From Clostridiales bacterium (GTDB lineage Bacteria; Bacillota; Clostridia; Saccharofermentanales; Saccharofermentanaceae), in contig JAFWFV010000021.1 of the NCBI GenBank assembly GCA_017515465.1, positions 1 to 64,000 on the forward strand: DNA of 64,000 nt. Reading direction: 5' to 3'. Below, in pieces: positions 1 through 8,934 of the stretch (the stretch's first letter is position 1; the number at the start of each line of letters is the position of its first letter). Made by a program: the position numbers and the translations under genes. Below the pieces are notes generated by a model. It saw only the letters and a list, made by a program, of their open reading frames with translations. It made no database searches and had not been told where the DNA came from.

Positions 1-69
1 ACAAGGGAGAACGAAACAAAGCCGTTAGCACTAACTCAAACTCCCGAAGTGCGACGCATGAGAAGAGCT

Positions 70-1344
70 TTACTCAAAATAGTCAAATTCCAACTCACCG
101 ATCTTTACGGTGTCGCCTTCCTTGATACCCTTTGCCTTGAGAGCGTCTATAACACCTGAAGATATGAGGGTCCTCTGGAAGTATGCCATTGAATCCGTGC
201 TGTCGAAGTTCGTCGATTCGAGGACCACGCCGATCCACTTTCCCGTGACTTCGTAGACGTTTCCGGTAACCTCGATGTCGAACTTTCTCTCTTCCTCGTA
301 TTTATAGTTGACCTCCTCCGTGTCTGCCACGTCGTGGATGACAACGGGAGGAAGCTTGGATACCATCTCCGTGATCTTGTCTCCCAGTTCCTTGAGGCCG
401 ATGCGGGCGGCTGCGCTGATGACAAACACATCCTCATATCCTGCCTCACGGACGGAATCTACAAACATCTCGACCTCCTCCTCGGAAGCATCGTCACACT
501 TATTGGCAACGACGATCTGGGGGCGCGATGCCAGTTCCTTGTTGAACTGCAAAAGCTCGTTGTTGATGGAAACGAAATCGTCGTAGGGATCCCTGCCGTC
601 CTTGGCGGAAACATCCACGACATGAACGAGGAGTCTCGTCCTCTCGATATGTCTCAGGAAGTCGTGGCCGAGGCCTGCTCCCTGGTGGGCATCCTCGATG
701 ATGCCAGGGATATCTGCAATGACATACGATGTATCATAACTCTGTACCACGCCGAGAACGGGCTCCAGCGTAGTAAAGGGATAATCTGCGATCTTAGGCT
801 TTGCTCTGGTCAGGACCGAAAGCAAAGTGGATTTGCCGGCGTTGGGATAACCTACCAGTCCAACGTCAGCGATGAGCTTGAGCTCGATATATAGGTCAAG
901 CTCCTCGCCGGGGATACCTGCCCTGGCGAACTGGGGCGCCTGCCTGACGGCGTTGGCATAGTGCATGTTTCCGAGGCCGCCCTTGCCGCCTCTAGCGATG
1001 ATCACGCGCTGACCGTCCTCTGTCATGTCTGCGAGGATACGGTCTGTCTCAACGTCTTTGATCACGGTACCTACGGGTACTGCGATCTCCAGGTCGTCAC
1101 CGCCCTTGCCGTACATCTTTCTGTTCATGCCCTTGGCGCCGTCCTGGGCAACGAACTTATGCTTGAAGCGGAATGCGGAGAGATTGGAGATCTTGGACAC
1201 AGCAACAAAGACAACGTCTCCGCCCTTGCCGCCGTCTCCGCCGTCAGGGCCGCCGTTGGTTACAAACTTTTCAGTGTGAAAGGACACCATGCCGGCGCCG
1301 CCGTCACCTGCTTTGACATGTATCTTAGCGTGATCGATAAACAT
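70..1344 (-). CDS. obgE: Obg/CgtA-family GTPase, ribosome assembly
   Basis: This 424-residue protein is an essential-type GTPase that acts in late 50S assembly and stress signalling. Seen: a glycine-rich N-terminal Obg fold beginning MFIDHAKIHVKAGDGG (about residues 1-158), a G domain with Walker A GYPNAGKST near residue 166, switch region DYPFTTLEP, DIPG, and NKCD for guanine recognition, then a C-terminal OCT domain (about 345-424). Length is normal for Firmicutes. It is the last gene of the rplU-prp-rpmA-obgE cluster; a hairpin with a U-run lies just upstream, so its level may be set separately from the ribosomal proteins. Identification is secure. Confidence 0.97.
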   Translation of the reverse strand: MFIDHAKIHVKAGDGGAGMVSFHTEKFVTNGGPDGGDGGKGGDVVFVAVSKISNLSAFRFKHKFVAQDGAKGMNRKMYGKGGDDLEIAVPVGTVIKDVETDRILADMTEDGQRVIIARGGKGGLGNMHYANAVRQAPQFARAGIPGEELDLYIELKLIADVGLVGYPNAGKSTLLSVLTRAKPKIADYPFTTLEPVLGVVQSYDTSYVIADIPGIIEDAHQGAGLGHDFLRHIERTRLLVHVVDVSAKDGRDPYDDFVSINNELLQFNKELASRPQIVVANKCDDASEEEVEMFVDSVREAGYEDVFVISAAARIGLKELGDKITEMVSKLPPVVIHDVADTEEVNYKYEEERKFDIEVTGNVYEVTGKWIGVVLESTNFDSTDSMAYFQRTLISSGVIDALKAKGIKEGDTVKIGELEFDYFE

Positions 1345-1353
1345 AGATCTCTC

Positions 1354-1394
1354 CTAAAAAATGCAGTCTGCCGCTATATAAACGACAGACTGCC
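1354..1394 (-). terminator. Rho-independent terminator or attenuator between rpmA and obgE
   Basis: On the minus strand an 8-bp perfect stem (arms at 1386-1393 and 1363-1370) is followed by a run of six T residues, only a few bases before the obgE Shine-Dalgarno sequence AGGAGAG. It probably stops part of the transcription coming from rpmA. The loop is long (15 nt), so strength is uncertain. Confidence 0.6.
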
Positions 1395-1418
1395 AAAATA
1401 AACTAATCTGGCTGAAGA

Positions 1419-1700
1419 TCAGGCTACGGGATAAACGCTAACCTGCTTCTTGTCCTTACCCTTACGCTCGTACTTAACTGTGCCGTCGATAAGAGCGAAG
1501 AGAGTATCATCGGAACCGATACCAACGTTTGTACCGGGATGAATCTTAGTTCCGCGCTGTCTTACAAGGATGTTGCCTGCGATAACGCTCTGACCGTCAC
1601 CCTTCTTGGCTCCCAGTCTCTTGGATTCTGAGTCACGACCGTTCTTGGTGGAACCCATACCTTTCTTGTGAGCAAAGAGCTGTAAATTCAACTTGATCAT
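1419..1700 (-). CDS. rpmA: 50S ribosomal protein L27 with cleavable N-terminal extension
   Basis: This is the 93-residue large-subunit protein L27, whose N-terminus reaches the peptidyl-transferase centre. Seen: the Firmicutes-type leader [10 protein letters not shown] directly before [20 protein letters not shown]. In this group the leader must be removed after the Phe-Ala site by the Prp protease before L27 can function (established in Staphylococcus aureus). The protease gene is the immediate upstream neighbour, as expected. Length and sequence are typical. Confidence 0.97.
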   Translation of the reverse strand: MIKLNLQLFAHKKGMGSTKNGRDSESKRLGAKKGDGQSVIAGNILVRQRGTKIHPGTNVGIGSDDTLFALIDGTVKYERKGKDKKQVSVYPVA

Positions 1701-1719
1701 TGTTACACCTCCATTAGTG

Positions 1720-2085
1720 TCATCTAGAATGAATAATCTCTACAAATCTGTCCTGTCCGTCATTGACCGATGATGCAACGGATATCATTCCCAGTTCGGC
1801 TGTTCTCATTATTACCTGAGCGTTCTGCCTCTGCTGCTCCGATCCGTGTTCGGGAACTGCAATCCTGAGATTTACGTCGTCATCTTCCGATTCGTGCACG
1901 GTGAGAAATTCCTCATTGTCATATCCGCATATATCCTCGAGTGCATTTGCAGCTGTATAGCATAATGTGGATATTCCTGCACAGACTATGTCAGATCCCG
2001 ACTCTGCGTATCCCGAATGTCCTGAAACGTATATACCCCTGATGGAATTGTCTCCGGACGATCTGTCAATTATTACAGTGATCAT
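1720..2085 (-). CDS. prp: Ribosomal-processing cysteine protease Prp
   Basis: A 121-residue cysteine protease (YsxB family) that removes the N-terminal extension of L27. Seen: the family signature [18 protein letters not shown], with the catalytic His near residue 23 and Cys near residue 35, spaced as in the family. Its ATG overlaps the rplU stop (TAATG), so the two are translationally coupled, and its substrate gene rpmA lies 19 nt downstream. The rplU-prp-rpmA order is conserved across Firmicutes. No anomalies. Confidence 0.93.
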   Translation of the reverse strand: MITVIIDRSSGDNSIRGIYVSGHSGYAESGSDIVCAGISTLCYTAANALEDICGYDNEEFLTVHESEDDDVNLRIAVPEHGSEQQRQNAQVIMRTAELGMISVASSVNDGQDRFVEIIHSR

Positions 2086-2387
2086 TAGCCGATCGCTGAG
2101 ATACGAACTCTGGTATAAGGCTGTCTGTGGCCGTTCTTACGACGATAGCCCTTCTTAGCCTTGTACTTCAGGACTGTAACCTTCTTGTTTCTGCCCTGCT
2201 TAACGATCTCACCGGTAACTGTTGCCTTGCAATCAGCACCTGTTGCGATACCGTCATCTCCGCCGACAGCAAGTACTTCATCGAAAGTAACTGACTCACC
2301 TGCTTCACCAGCAAGCTTCTCAACGAAGATCTCGTCACCTACAGTAACCTTGTACTGCTTGCCGCCTGTCTTAATAACTGCGTACAT
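2085..2387 (-). CDS. rplU: 50S ribosomal protein L21
   Basis: This 100-residue protein is L21, an early-binding 23S rRNA protein. It begins [14 protein letters not shown] and ends in the basic stretch [15 protein letters not shown], both diagnostic. The frame stays open further upstream, but the ATG at 2387 is chosen because AGGAGG lies 6 nt before it and the family starts at this MYAVIKTGG. The upstream leader RNA probably gives feedback control. Confidence 0.97.
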   Translation of the reverse strand: MYAVIKTGGKQYKVTVGDEIFVEKLAGEAGESVTFDEVLAVGGDDGIATGADCKATVTGEIVKQGRNKKVTVLKYKAKKGYRRKNGHRQPYTRVRISAIG

Positions 2388-2392
2388 ATAAG

Positions 2393-2490
2393 TTTCCTCC
2401 TGTTCTTCCAGTCTCGCTGCATAGTCCCAAGGCAACGGCTCAATCCTCAAAAAAGCACGTGTTTAGAGGCCCGGCGCATGCGGTCACCCG
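2393..2490 (-). ncRNA. Probable L21 leader (ribosomal protein leader RNA)
   Basis: The roughly 100-nt untranslated stretch between the promoter and rplU contains CCGTTGCCTTGGGACTATG and GCGAGACTGGA directly before the Shine-Dalgarno. This resembles, from memory, the conserved core of the Firmicutes L21 leader family, a proposed autoregulatory structure for the rplU operon. A covariance-model search was not possible here, so exact limits are approximate. Confidence 0.65.
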
Positions 2491-2493
2491 AAT

Positions 2494-2522
2494 ATAATAC
2501 TAGTCAGGTCAAGTATTGTCAA
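2494..2522 (-). promoter_or_regulatory. Sigma-A promoter of the rplU operon
   Basis: On the minus strand a consensus TTGACA (2522-2517) is separated by exactly 17 nt from TATTAT (2499-2494). It lies upstream of the L21 leader and downstream of the preceding gene's stop, so it should drive rplU-prp-rpmA and at least part of obgE. Confidence 0.85.
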
Positions 2523-2531
2523 GAAAAAGCT

Positions 2532-4040
2532 TTAGAGTATCAGCAGCGCCGCCGATACTGCGTGGACCAGGCCTGCCACCATAACGTTGTCGGAGATCCT
2601 CTTGACCGGGTAGGACAGCACAAAAGGAACGATCACTATCAAAAGACCTCTTATGGCCATCAGGAGAGTGCCCATGCCGAGGAATGATACTACCAGGGCG
2701 GTTCCCGCGGGGATCAGCATCTCTATGGGATAGAAGATGTTGCCGAAATAGGAGCAGCCGTTCTCCCCTGCTGCGCGGCTCTTTTTGTCGATGAAGCCCA
2801 GGCAGGTGGTGACAAAGAAATCAATTATGAATATGCATATGGTGATAACTATCCTCTTTGCGGAGTGGTCATGATAACCTGAGGAGAAGGGCAGCCATAT
2901 GAATATGAACAGCATGAGGGCAGCGGCACCTGCTGCTGCCGTCCTGATCAGACCCTGCTTTCTCCTGGAATATTTGACTTTGTTGGTGAGCATGAATCCC
3001 AGTCTCATGACGAACATGACGAGCATCATGAAGGTGGGGCACAATAGCAGCACGTATTTCACATAATGGGCCGTAAACGGGATCATGAGGCCCGCGACGA
3101 TTACCACGCCGAACCAGATCGCCAGACCCATGTTGACTATGGCCGCCATGCCGTCGTCACCGATCTTGTCGAAGCTGATGCCCTTGCGTTCCGGTACGGG
3201 GATAAAGAACAGGAACATGAAAAGTGATGCGATGCCGAACACTATGCCCATCGACTCCAGCACAAACCAGGAATTGATCCTGCCGTAGGACAGTTTCGTG
3301 CCGTATGTGCCGGCCAGGTATCCTGCCAGCTCACTCTGGAATATGGGGGAATTGATCAGTGTCTCATAGCTCTGGTCGTTATAAAGGGACAGGTATCTCT
3401 TCTGGTCAGCCGAGGAATATATCCTGCTGCTGGCCAGGCTGCCTCTGGTGGCGTAGGCACCGTACACGGTATCCACGCCGCTCATTCTCTCAAAAAGCCT
3501 TCTGATGTCGCTCATGCCGGATGTTTCTGATGCCGTCTTGCCGAAGCCGAAGAATGCGACTTCACATTTTGGGAAGGATGAATCGTACTTTTCCACGGAC
3601 ATGTTGCCGGGATAGGCGGGATCCACCAGAATGAATCCCAGAATGTTGTTGCCGCCCCTGTTGGCGGTCTTGAGTTCGTCTTCTGCAATATCTCTCATCA
3701 GCGCGAAAGAATCCTTGCCTATTCCCATTACCACCACATCGCGTCCCGATATGGATTCAGGGATCTCGTTGGCATCGGTACTAAGGAATTCGTATTCAAA
3801 AGATGCAGCGTGAAGCGTGTTGGTAAATGCCGTCCGCTGGACGTAGATCTCCTTATCTGCCCTGTTGTAGATGAGAAGCAGAGGATAAGAGGAATTGCCT
3901 CCAGAATTTCCCACAAAGAACATCACAGCCAGAAGGATGATGAATGCAGCGGTTATACCACCCCAGATATATGCGGCTCTAGGGAGTTTTGCAAACTGAC
4001 CCCTGGGGGTTCTCTGTTTAGGTGAACCGCTGGACTTCAT
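2532..4040 (-). CDS. Multi-pass membrane protein of unknown function
   Basis: Not recognised. The 502-residue product has a basic N-terminus rich in Ser/Pro/Arg, one membrane helix at about residues 27-45, an extracytoplasmic-type soluble region of about 210 residues (mixed alpha/beta character, with YPLLLIYNRAD and NILGFILVDPAYPG), then about seven to nine hydrophobic segments from residue 260 to the end. It starts 3 nt after murC, which suggests co-expression and perhaps a cell-envelope role; that is inference from position only. The soluble part has some look of an alpha/beta hydrolase-type fold, but no catalytic triad could be assigned. Confidence 0.8.
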   Translation of the reverse strand: MKSSGSPKQRTPRGQFAKLPRAAYIWGGITAAFIILLAVMFFVGNSGGNSSYPLLLIYNRADKEIYVQRTAFTNTLHAASFEYEFLSTDANEIPESISGRDVVVMGIGKDSFALMRDIAEDELKTANRGGNNILGFILVDPAYPGNMSVEKYDSSFPKCEVAFFGFGKTASETSGMSDIRRLFERMSGVDTVYGAYATRGSLASSRIYSSADQKRYLSLYNDQSYETLINSPIFQSELAGYLAGTYGTKLSYGRINSWFVLESMGIVFGIASLFMFLFFIPVPERKGISFDKIGDDGMAAIVNMGLAIWFGVVIVAGLMIPFTAHYVKYVLLLCPTFMMLVMFVMRLGFMLTNKVKYSRRKQGLIRTAAAGAAALMLFIFIWLPFSSGYHDHSAKRIVITICIFIIDFFVTTCLGFIDKKSRAAGENGCSYFGNIFYPIEMLIPAGTALVVSFLGMGTLLMAIRGLLIVIVPFVLSYPVKRISDNVMVAGLVHAVSAALLIL

Positions 4041-4043
4041 CTC

Positions 4044-5483
4044 TTATGCCTCTTTGCAGAGCAGATCTCCCAATTTCCTGATGTCTTCCGGACCGAGGAT
4101 CAGGATGATGTCACCGGGCTTGATGAGTTCATCGATCCTGGGGATTATATCCATCTTGTCCGGGAAGAATTCCGCATCGCCGCCGCGCCTGTTGATCTCG
4201 TCTGCGATGTCCTTGCTGGATATTCCCAGATTGTCTGATTCCCTGTCGGAGAAGATCTCCCCGAAGAGGATCTTTTTACAGGGCAGAAGTGACGTTACGT
4301 AATCCTCAAAGAGGAGCTTTGTCCTGTTAAAGGTAAGAGGCTGGAATACGACCAGGATGTCACCGTGTGGCATATTGGATGCAGCCTCGATAGTGGCTCT
4401 GGCAGCCGTGGGATGGTGGGCATAGTCGACCACAACGTCGCAGCCTTTGTATTTGCCCTTTACTGTATATCTGCCGTCAGCTCCCCTGAACTCGTTCAGC
4501 GCCTTTATTATTGAATAGGGGTCGGCACCGTTGAGGTAGGCGCACGCAGATGCGGTGAGGGCATTATCGATGTTGTGCCTGCCGGGTACCAGCAGATGAG
4601 CCCTGCCGAGGAATTCTCCCTCATACTCCAGGTCGAAGTTGGGCAGGCCTTCTTCGAATTCGATGTTGAGGGCCTGGAAATCCGCAGGTGTTCCGTCAGA
4701 AGAACATGTGATGACGGTGGGCATGGCAGTATTATTCCTTGCCCTCTCTTCCCTCGCCTGATCCAGAGCTTTGGCGATGTTCCTGTCTGAGGCAGATACG
4801 ACGATATATCCGTCGTCGTCAACCTTCTTTGTAAACTCGGCGAAGACATCGATAACGTCCTGCAGTGTGGGATAGCAGTCCACATGGTCGTGATCTATGT
4901 TGGTGATGGCTGCGGTCGTGGATCTGAACTGCAGGAATGATCTCTTGAACTCGCAGGCTTCGGATACCAGGAGATTCCTGTTCCCTCCCAGCCTGACGGT
5001 ATTTCCTCCGAAAGCGTCGAAAGGCGCACCGATATGGACCGTAGGATCCTTTCCTGCCTCCATGAGCATCAGGGACGTCATGGAAGTAGTGGTGGTCTTG
5101 CCGTGTGTTCCGGAGATGTTGATAACATTATTGTAGCTGTCGGTTATGAGACCCAGGAATTCCGATCTCTCAAAGATCCTGAGATCCCTGGCCATGGCCT
5201 CTGCAACCTCGGGATTGTGAGGCAGGATGGCAGCGGTCTTGACGATGTAGTCGGGATTAAAATCCGCTATGTTTTCGGCAACCTGAGAGTTATAGATCGT
5301 GATGCCCTTGTCCTGAAGCATCTTTGTCCTCTCGGAAGGATTCATGTCGGATCCTCCGACAGAGAATCCGTAGCCCTTGGCCAGCAGAGCCAGACCGCTC
5401 ATGGAGATGCCGCCGATACCGATGAAATAGATCTTTGCACCGGGCTTAAGGGAATCGATCCCTCTGCTCTCAAGTGTTGACAT
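4044..5483 (-). CDS. murC: UDP-N-acetylmuramate--L-alanine ligase MurC
   Basis: This 479-residue cytoplasmic ligase adds L-alanine to UDP-MurNAc using ATP, the first step of the peptidoglycan stem peptide. Seen: N-terminal Rossmann motif IYFIGIGGISMSGLALLAK, the ATP loop SGTHGKTTTTSM near residue 126, the Mur central signature ITNIDHDHVDCY, and a C-terminal domain with VVVDYAHHPTAARATI. Length is normal. It overlaps the antiporter upstream by 14 nt and is followed 3 nt later by a membrane protein gene, so all are probably one transcript. Confidence 0.96.
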   Translation of the reverse strand: MSTLESRGIDSLKPGAKIYFIGIGGISMSGLALLAKGYGFSVGGSDMNPSERTKMLQDKGITIYNSQVAENIADFNPDYIVKTAAILPHNPEVAEAMARDLRIFERSEFLGLITDSYNNVINISGTHGKTTTTSMTSLMLMEAGKDPTVHIGAPFDAFGGNTVRLGGNRNLLVSEACEFKRSFLQFRSTTAAITNIDHDHVDCYPTLQDVIDVFAEFTKKVDDDGYIVVSASDRNIAKALDQAREERARNNTAMPTVITCSSDGTPADFQALNIEFEEGLPNFDLEYEGEFLGRAHLLVPGRHNIDNALTASACAYLNGADPYSIIKALNEFRGADGRYTVKGKYKGCDVVVDYAHHPTAARATIEAASNMPHGDILVVFQPLTFNRTKLLFEDYVTSLLPCKKILFGEIFSDRESDNLGISSKDIADEINRRGGDAEFFPDKMDIIPRIDELIKPGDIILILGPEDIRKLGDLLCKEA

Positions 5484-6671
5484 TTTCAGTTACCTCGTTT
5501 TTAGAACTCTTATCATTATACAGTAACTTGAGCAGTATCGGTGTAACTATCGAGCTGGTGATTATGAGCAGGATGACAGCCGTCGAATATGAACTGTCCA
5601 GGACCCCCAGAGTAAATCCCCTCTGGGCGACGATCAGGGCGACCTCGCCGCGGGTCATCATGCCGCAGCCGATCTTAAGGGCATCCCTGCCCTTAAAGCC
5701 AGTGAGCCTGGCAGCTGAACCGCATCCGATAACCTTGGAGCCCATTCCCACCAGAACGAAAGCAAGCGAGAACAGGAGTATCCCCGTATTGAATGACGAC
5801 AGGTCGTTCTGGATACCGATACTGGCAAAGAACACGGGGCCGAAGATCATGTATGAATTGATGTCCATCTTGCGGGAGATGTAGCTGGAATCCTTAAGCG
5901 AACTGAGGATGACGCCTGCTATGTACGCACCCGTGATATCTGCAACTCCGAAATACCTCTCGGCTGCAAATGATAGGGCAAAGCAGAGAGCCAGTCCGAT
6001 TATGGGGATCCTTCTGGTGTGGCGGTGTTTTTTGTCGTAGATCTTGAAAAGCCTATAGATGCCATACCCAAGCACGACTGAAGTAACGAGGAACGACCTG
6101 TCATGAGGAGGGTATGCCCCACGTCCTGGGTGGGATCCCTGAATCCGATAACGATGGTGAGAACGATGATGCCTATTACGTCATCTATTATCGCCGCACT
6201 CATTATGGTAGTACCAACGGTATCCGAGAGCTTTCCCAGTTCCTTCAGAGCCTCGACGGTGATGCCTACAGATGTAGCCGTCAGGATCAATCCGATGAAC
6301 AGAGCCTTGAAGAAGTCTTCACTGCCCCAGTCAGCAAAGCCATAGAACCCGAAATAGAGGAGAGTTCCGAGGATCAGGGGAACGAACACGCCTGCGCATG
6401 CGATCAGGAGAGCCTTGAATCCCGTCTTTCGGAGTTCTGAGATCCTGGTCTCGAGGCCGGCTGTGAACATCAGAAGTATTACGCCGATCTCGGCCATCTG
6501 ACCGAGGAAATCGTTATACTGGACCAGTCCGAGCACACTGGGTCCGACGAGTATTCCCGCCACGATCTCTCCCGCTACCTGGGGAGCCTTGAGCTTTCTG
6601 GCAGCCAGGCCGAAGACCTTGGCAGCGATGATTATTATCGCCAGTGATTTGAATATATAAAACTTTTCCAT
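5470..6671 (-). pseudogene. CPA2/Kef-type cation:proton antiporter, frameshifted
   Basis: Together the two reading frames encode about 400 residues of a monovalent cation/proton antiporter with about 12 membrane helices. The first frame (6671 to about 6090) has the family start with LKAPQVAGEIVAGILVGPS and MFTAGLE; the second (to 5470) continues with LGYGIYRLF and MMTRGEVALIVAQRG. The frame changes at about 6075-6095: reading GRS then FLVTSVVLGYGIYRLF restores a normal protein. One missing base explains the shift. No slippery heptamer is visible, so a mutation or a sequencing error is more likely than programmed frameshifting. Neighbours ybaK (1 nt gap) and murC (overlap) are intact. Confidence 0.85.
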
Positions 6672-6672
6672 G

Positions 6673-7149
6673 TTATACCGTTATCTCCCCGACCTTAGCT
6701 TCCGTGTAACTGATGAGATCCTCCGCCTTAAGTCTGATCTGCAGACCTCTCTGGCCGCCGGACACGCTGACTTCATCAACCAGCAGGATCATCTCATCTA
6801 TGTATGTGGGAAACTTCTTCTTCATACCTATGGGAGAGCATCCGCCTCTGATGTATCCCGTCAGAGGGAGCAGTTCCTTGACGTGGATCAGCTCGACCCT
6901 CTTGGATCCGGCGAGCCTGGCTGCCTTCTTCAGGTCCAGCTCATCGTCGACTGACAGGCAGAATACAACGTATCCGTCGTCGCCCTTGGCAACTATAGTC
7001 TTGAATACTTCTTCGTAGGGTATGTTCAGGTATTCTGCGACATGGTGGCCGTCCAGGTCTTCCTCGTCGTATTCATACTCCTGAACGCTGTAGTTGATCC
7101 CTGCAGAATCCAGCATCCGCATTGCGTTAGTTTTCTTGATACCTGCCAT
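6673..7149 (-). CDS. ybaK: YbaK/EbsC-type Cys-tRNA(Pro) deacylase
   Basis: This 158-residue editing enzyme hydrolyses mischarged Cys-tRNA(Pro), correcting errors of prolyl-tRNA synthetase. The family motif GYIRGGCSPIGMKKKFPTYI is present near residues 98-117, along with the N-terminal KKTNAMRMLDSAGI. GGAGG precedes the ATG by about 10 nt. It is the first gene of a packed run into the antiporter and murC, with no obvious functional link to them. The related INS/ProX domains are less likely, given the full match to the YbaK motif. Confidence 0.92.
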   Translation of the reverse strand: MAGIKKTNAMRMLDSAGINYSVQEYEYDEEDLDGHHVAEYLNIPYEEVFKTIVAKGDDGYVVFCLSVDDELDLKKAARLAGSKRVELIHVKELLPLTGYIRGGCSPIGMKKKFPTYIDEMILLVDEVSVSGGQRGLQIRLKAEDLISYTEAKVGEITV

Positions 7150-7261
7150 TAGTTCATGCCTCCGAAATACTGATTTTATCCCTTGTCACGTGTGTTTGCA
7201 AGTTAGATTAATGACGATCAATGATATAATCTATCTTAGCCAGTTTTACAAGGAGATCCGT

Positions 7262-8083
7262 ATGCTTAACAAGAACTATCCCCCTCACGACATGAACGTG
7301 GTATTTGACATGATGGCAGAGGTCCTGCAGGCAGGCGACTGTCACGAGCAGGCAGTGCCGGAGATGAACTTCCTGAACCGCCTGATGGCATCACTTCCTG
7401 CCGAGGCAGTTGAGTACGGAATGAGATTCCTCCACGGGGAGCGGGACCTGCCCGGATCCTGCGATGAGATCATGCCCCTCTACATCAGGTTCGTAAGTCT
7501 GGCGGAATACTGTGAGAAGATAGAATCGCTCCGGATCATACCTGATAACATGACACACGAAGACATAATGAAGAGATCGGAGATCATGCAGTCCCTGGAT
7601 GATCATGAGAAGGCTTTCGGCAAGCCCCTGCTGGGATTTACCATGAAGGAGGGTGAGCCCGTTAAGTCCGGAGAGGAAGACGAAGAGGATACCTCCTCCC
7701 TCCACCTGCTGAACTTCAACGCCGCGGTCTTCGCCTGCGAAGATCCCCTGAAGACATCACTGTTCTACGAGAACAAGCTGGGATTTAAGGCCGTCCATCT
7801 GGACGATGAATCCATGCCCCACATAAAGCTCGTCAGGGACAACGTAATAATCGTTCTGGCAAAGGGATCCGTAAAGCCACTGAGGATGATCTCGGACATA
7901 AAGTACGACATGTACATATACGTATCAGAGCCCCTGCTCTTCTATAACGAGATCAAGGGTGAGGGAGTCAGCATCATCGAGGATCTGACAGCCGCTGAAG
8001 ATTCCGTCAACCTTACCACTAACCGCCAGTTCGTATTCGAGGACAATGACGGCAGGTATATCTGCGTCAGCCAGCAGATGTGA
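7262..8083 (+). CDS. Protein with C-terminal VOC (glyoxalase/bleomycin-resistance-like) domain
   Basis: A 273-residue protein, monocistronic on the plus strand. The ATG at 7262 follows AAGGAG by 6 nt; the upstream in-frame codons lack a site. Residues 1-145 are helical and unrecognised. After an acidic linker (SGEEDEEDTSS), residues about 152-273 look like one VOC module: FNAAVFACEDPLKTSLFYENKLGFKAV, then a strand/helix repeat ending FVFEDNDGRYICVSQ. VOC proteins bind metals or small molecules and include lyases, dioxygenases and drug-binding proteins; the substrate cannot be deduced. A TATAAT lies at 7225-7230 without a good -35. Confidence 0.8.
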   Translation: MLNKNYPPHDMNVVFDMMAEVLQAGDCHEQAVPEMNFLNRLMASLPAEAVEYGMRFLHGERDLPGSCDEIMPLYIRFVSLAEYCEKIESLRIIPDNMTHEDIMKRSEIMQSLDDHEKAFGKPLLGFTMKEGEPVKSGEEDEEDTSSLHLLNFNAAVFACEDPLKTSLFYENKLGFKAVHLDDESMPHIKLVRDNVIIVLAKGSVKPLRMISDIKYDMYIYVSEPLLFYNEIKGEGVSIIEDLTAAEDSVNLTTNRQFVFEDNDGRYICVSQQM

Positions 8084-8090
8084 TGCTCCT

Positions 8091-8738
8091 TTATTTCCCC
8101 TGACCGCCGGCACCGTTCAGGAACGGTTCGGCGATCTTTTTTCTGAACAGGGAGACAAGCGGTCCGGTAAAGAAACCGGAGATTATCGTTCCTATGCCGA
8201 AGGACTGCCCCAGGGCAAATCCGATGATGATGCACAGGATGTCATTTGCCACCCTGAGCCATGCAAAGGGGATCCTGTCCTGTTTCTCGGATAATATGAG
8301 TGATATGGCATCGTGAGTCGATACGCCCATGTCAGCCGTAAAATAGACTGCCGCACAGAAACAGAGCAGTATGATCCCTATCACCATGCTTACGATCCTG
8401 AGAATAAGTCCGCCGCCCATCATGTCAAAAAGCTTTGCAACATACACCGAACTGAAGTCGACAACATAGCCTAACAGGAACAGATTGATCATGGTGCCCA
8501 GACCGATCTTGCGCTTGTCGATGAAAAATATCACCGCCAATTCTATGACATTAATTATCAGATACGTTGTCCCGAAATCCAGGGGAACGTGAAGTGCAAT
8601 CCCGTGGGCAAAGGTCTGAAAGGGATCCATGCCGAAATCGGAATAATTGAGGAATCCGACGGAGACACCCAGGAACAAAACTCCCAGGACCGTCATGCCC
8701 AGCCTCTTGTAGAACTTCTTATCCTTTTTCTGTGCCAT
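8091..8738 (-). CDS. YczE/YyaS/YitT-like integral membrane protein
   Basis: This 215-residue protein has about five membrane helices and the family signature near residues 30-41 (NYSDFGMDPFQT), plus TADMGVSTHDAISLIL near 133. YczE-type proteins are widespread in Firmicutes and some influence secretion or lipopeptide production, but no transport substrate is established. It overlaps DUF951 by 20 nt, so both are read from the DUF1385-prmC transcript. It converges on the VOC gene with only 7 nt between stops. Confidence 0.82.
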   Translation of the reverse strand: MAQKKDKKFYKRLGMTVLGVLFLGVSVGFLNYSDFGMDPFQTFAHGIALHVPLDFGTTYLIINVIELAVIFFIDKRKIGLGTMINLFLLGYVVDFSSVYVAKLFDMMGGGLILRIVSMVIGIILLCFCAAVYFTADMGVSTHDAISLILSEKQDRIPFAWLRVANDILCIIIGFALGQSFGIGTIISGFFTGPLVSLFRKKIAEPFLNGAGGQGK

Positions 8739-8934
8739 TGCTCTTCACTGACTTTGTAGCTTTTTCTATCTTGTCACGGGTAAGGACCTGCAGCCTGCCG
8801 CAGCCCATGCACTTGCACTTGACCTCACCGCCCACGGACAATACCTGCCAGTCAGAGCTGCCACAGGGATGGGGCTTTTTAAAGGTTACGATGTCCCCTT
8901 CCTGATATTTGTACAAAAAGAACTTGTTAGGCAT
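8719..8934 (-). CDS. DUF951 family small protein
   Basis: This 71-residue protein matches DUF951 (Bacillus YyzM family): GDIVTFKKPHPCGSSDWQVL followed by KCKCMGCGR. The three Cys around CKCMGC and the Cys in HPCGS suggest a small zinc- or nucleic-acid-binding fold; biochemical function is unknown. The ATG at 8934 is preferred to a GTG three codons upstream because AGAGGTGA lies at a suitable distance. It overlaps the end of prmC, so translation is coupled. Confidence 0.85.
   Translation of the reverse strand: MPNKFFLYKYQEGDIVTFKKPHPCGSSDWQVLSVGGEVKCKCMGCGRLQVLTRDKIEKATKSVKSNGTEKG

Noticed and set aside
1..69. A gene following obgE at the left edge
   Set aside because: Only 69 bases are present; short minus-strand frames end at once, so nothing can be supported.
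1025..1401. Plus-strand reading frames opposite obgE
   Set aside because: They overlap a secure gene on the other strand and lack ribosome-binding sites and family matches.
2478..2687. Small plus-strand gene near the rplU promoter
   Set aside because: It lies over the promoter and the 3' end of the membrane protein gene, with no start signal or recognisable product.
6070..6100. Programmed -1 frameshifting in the antiporter
   Set aside because: No X-XXY-YYZ heptamer or downstream pseudoknot is evident, and this family is not known to use it.
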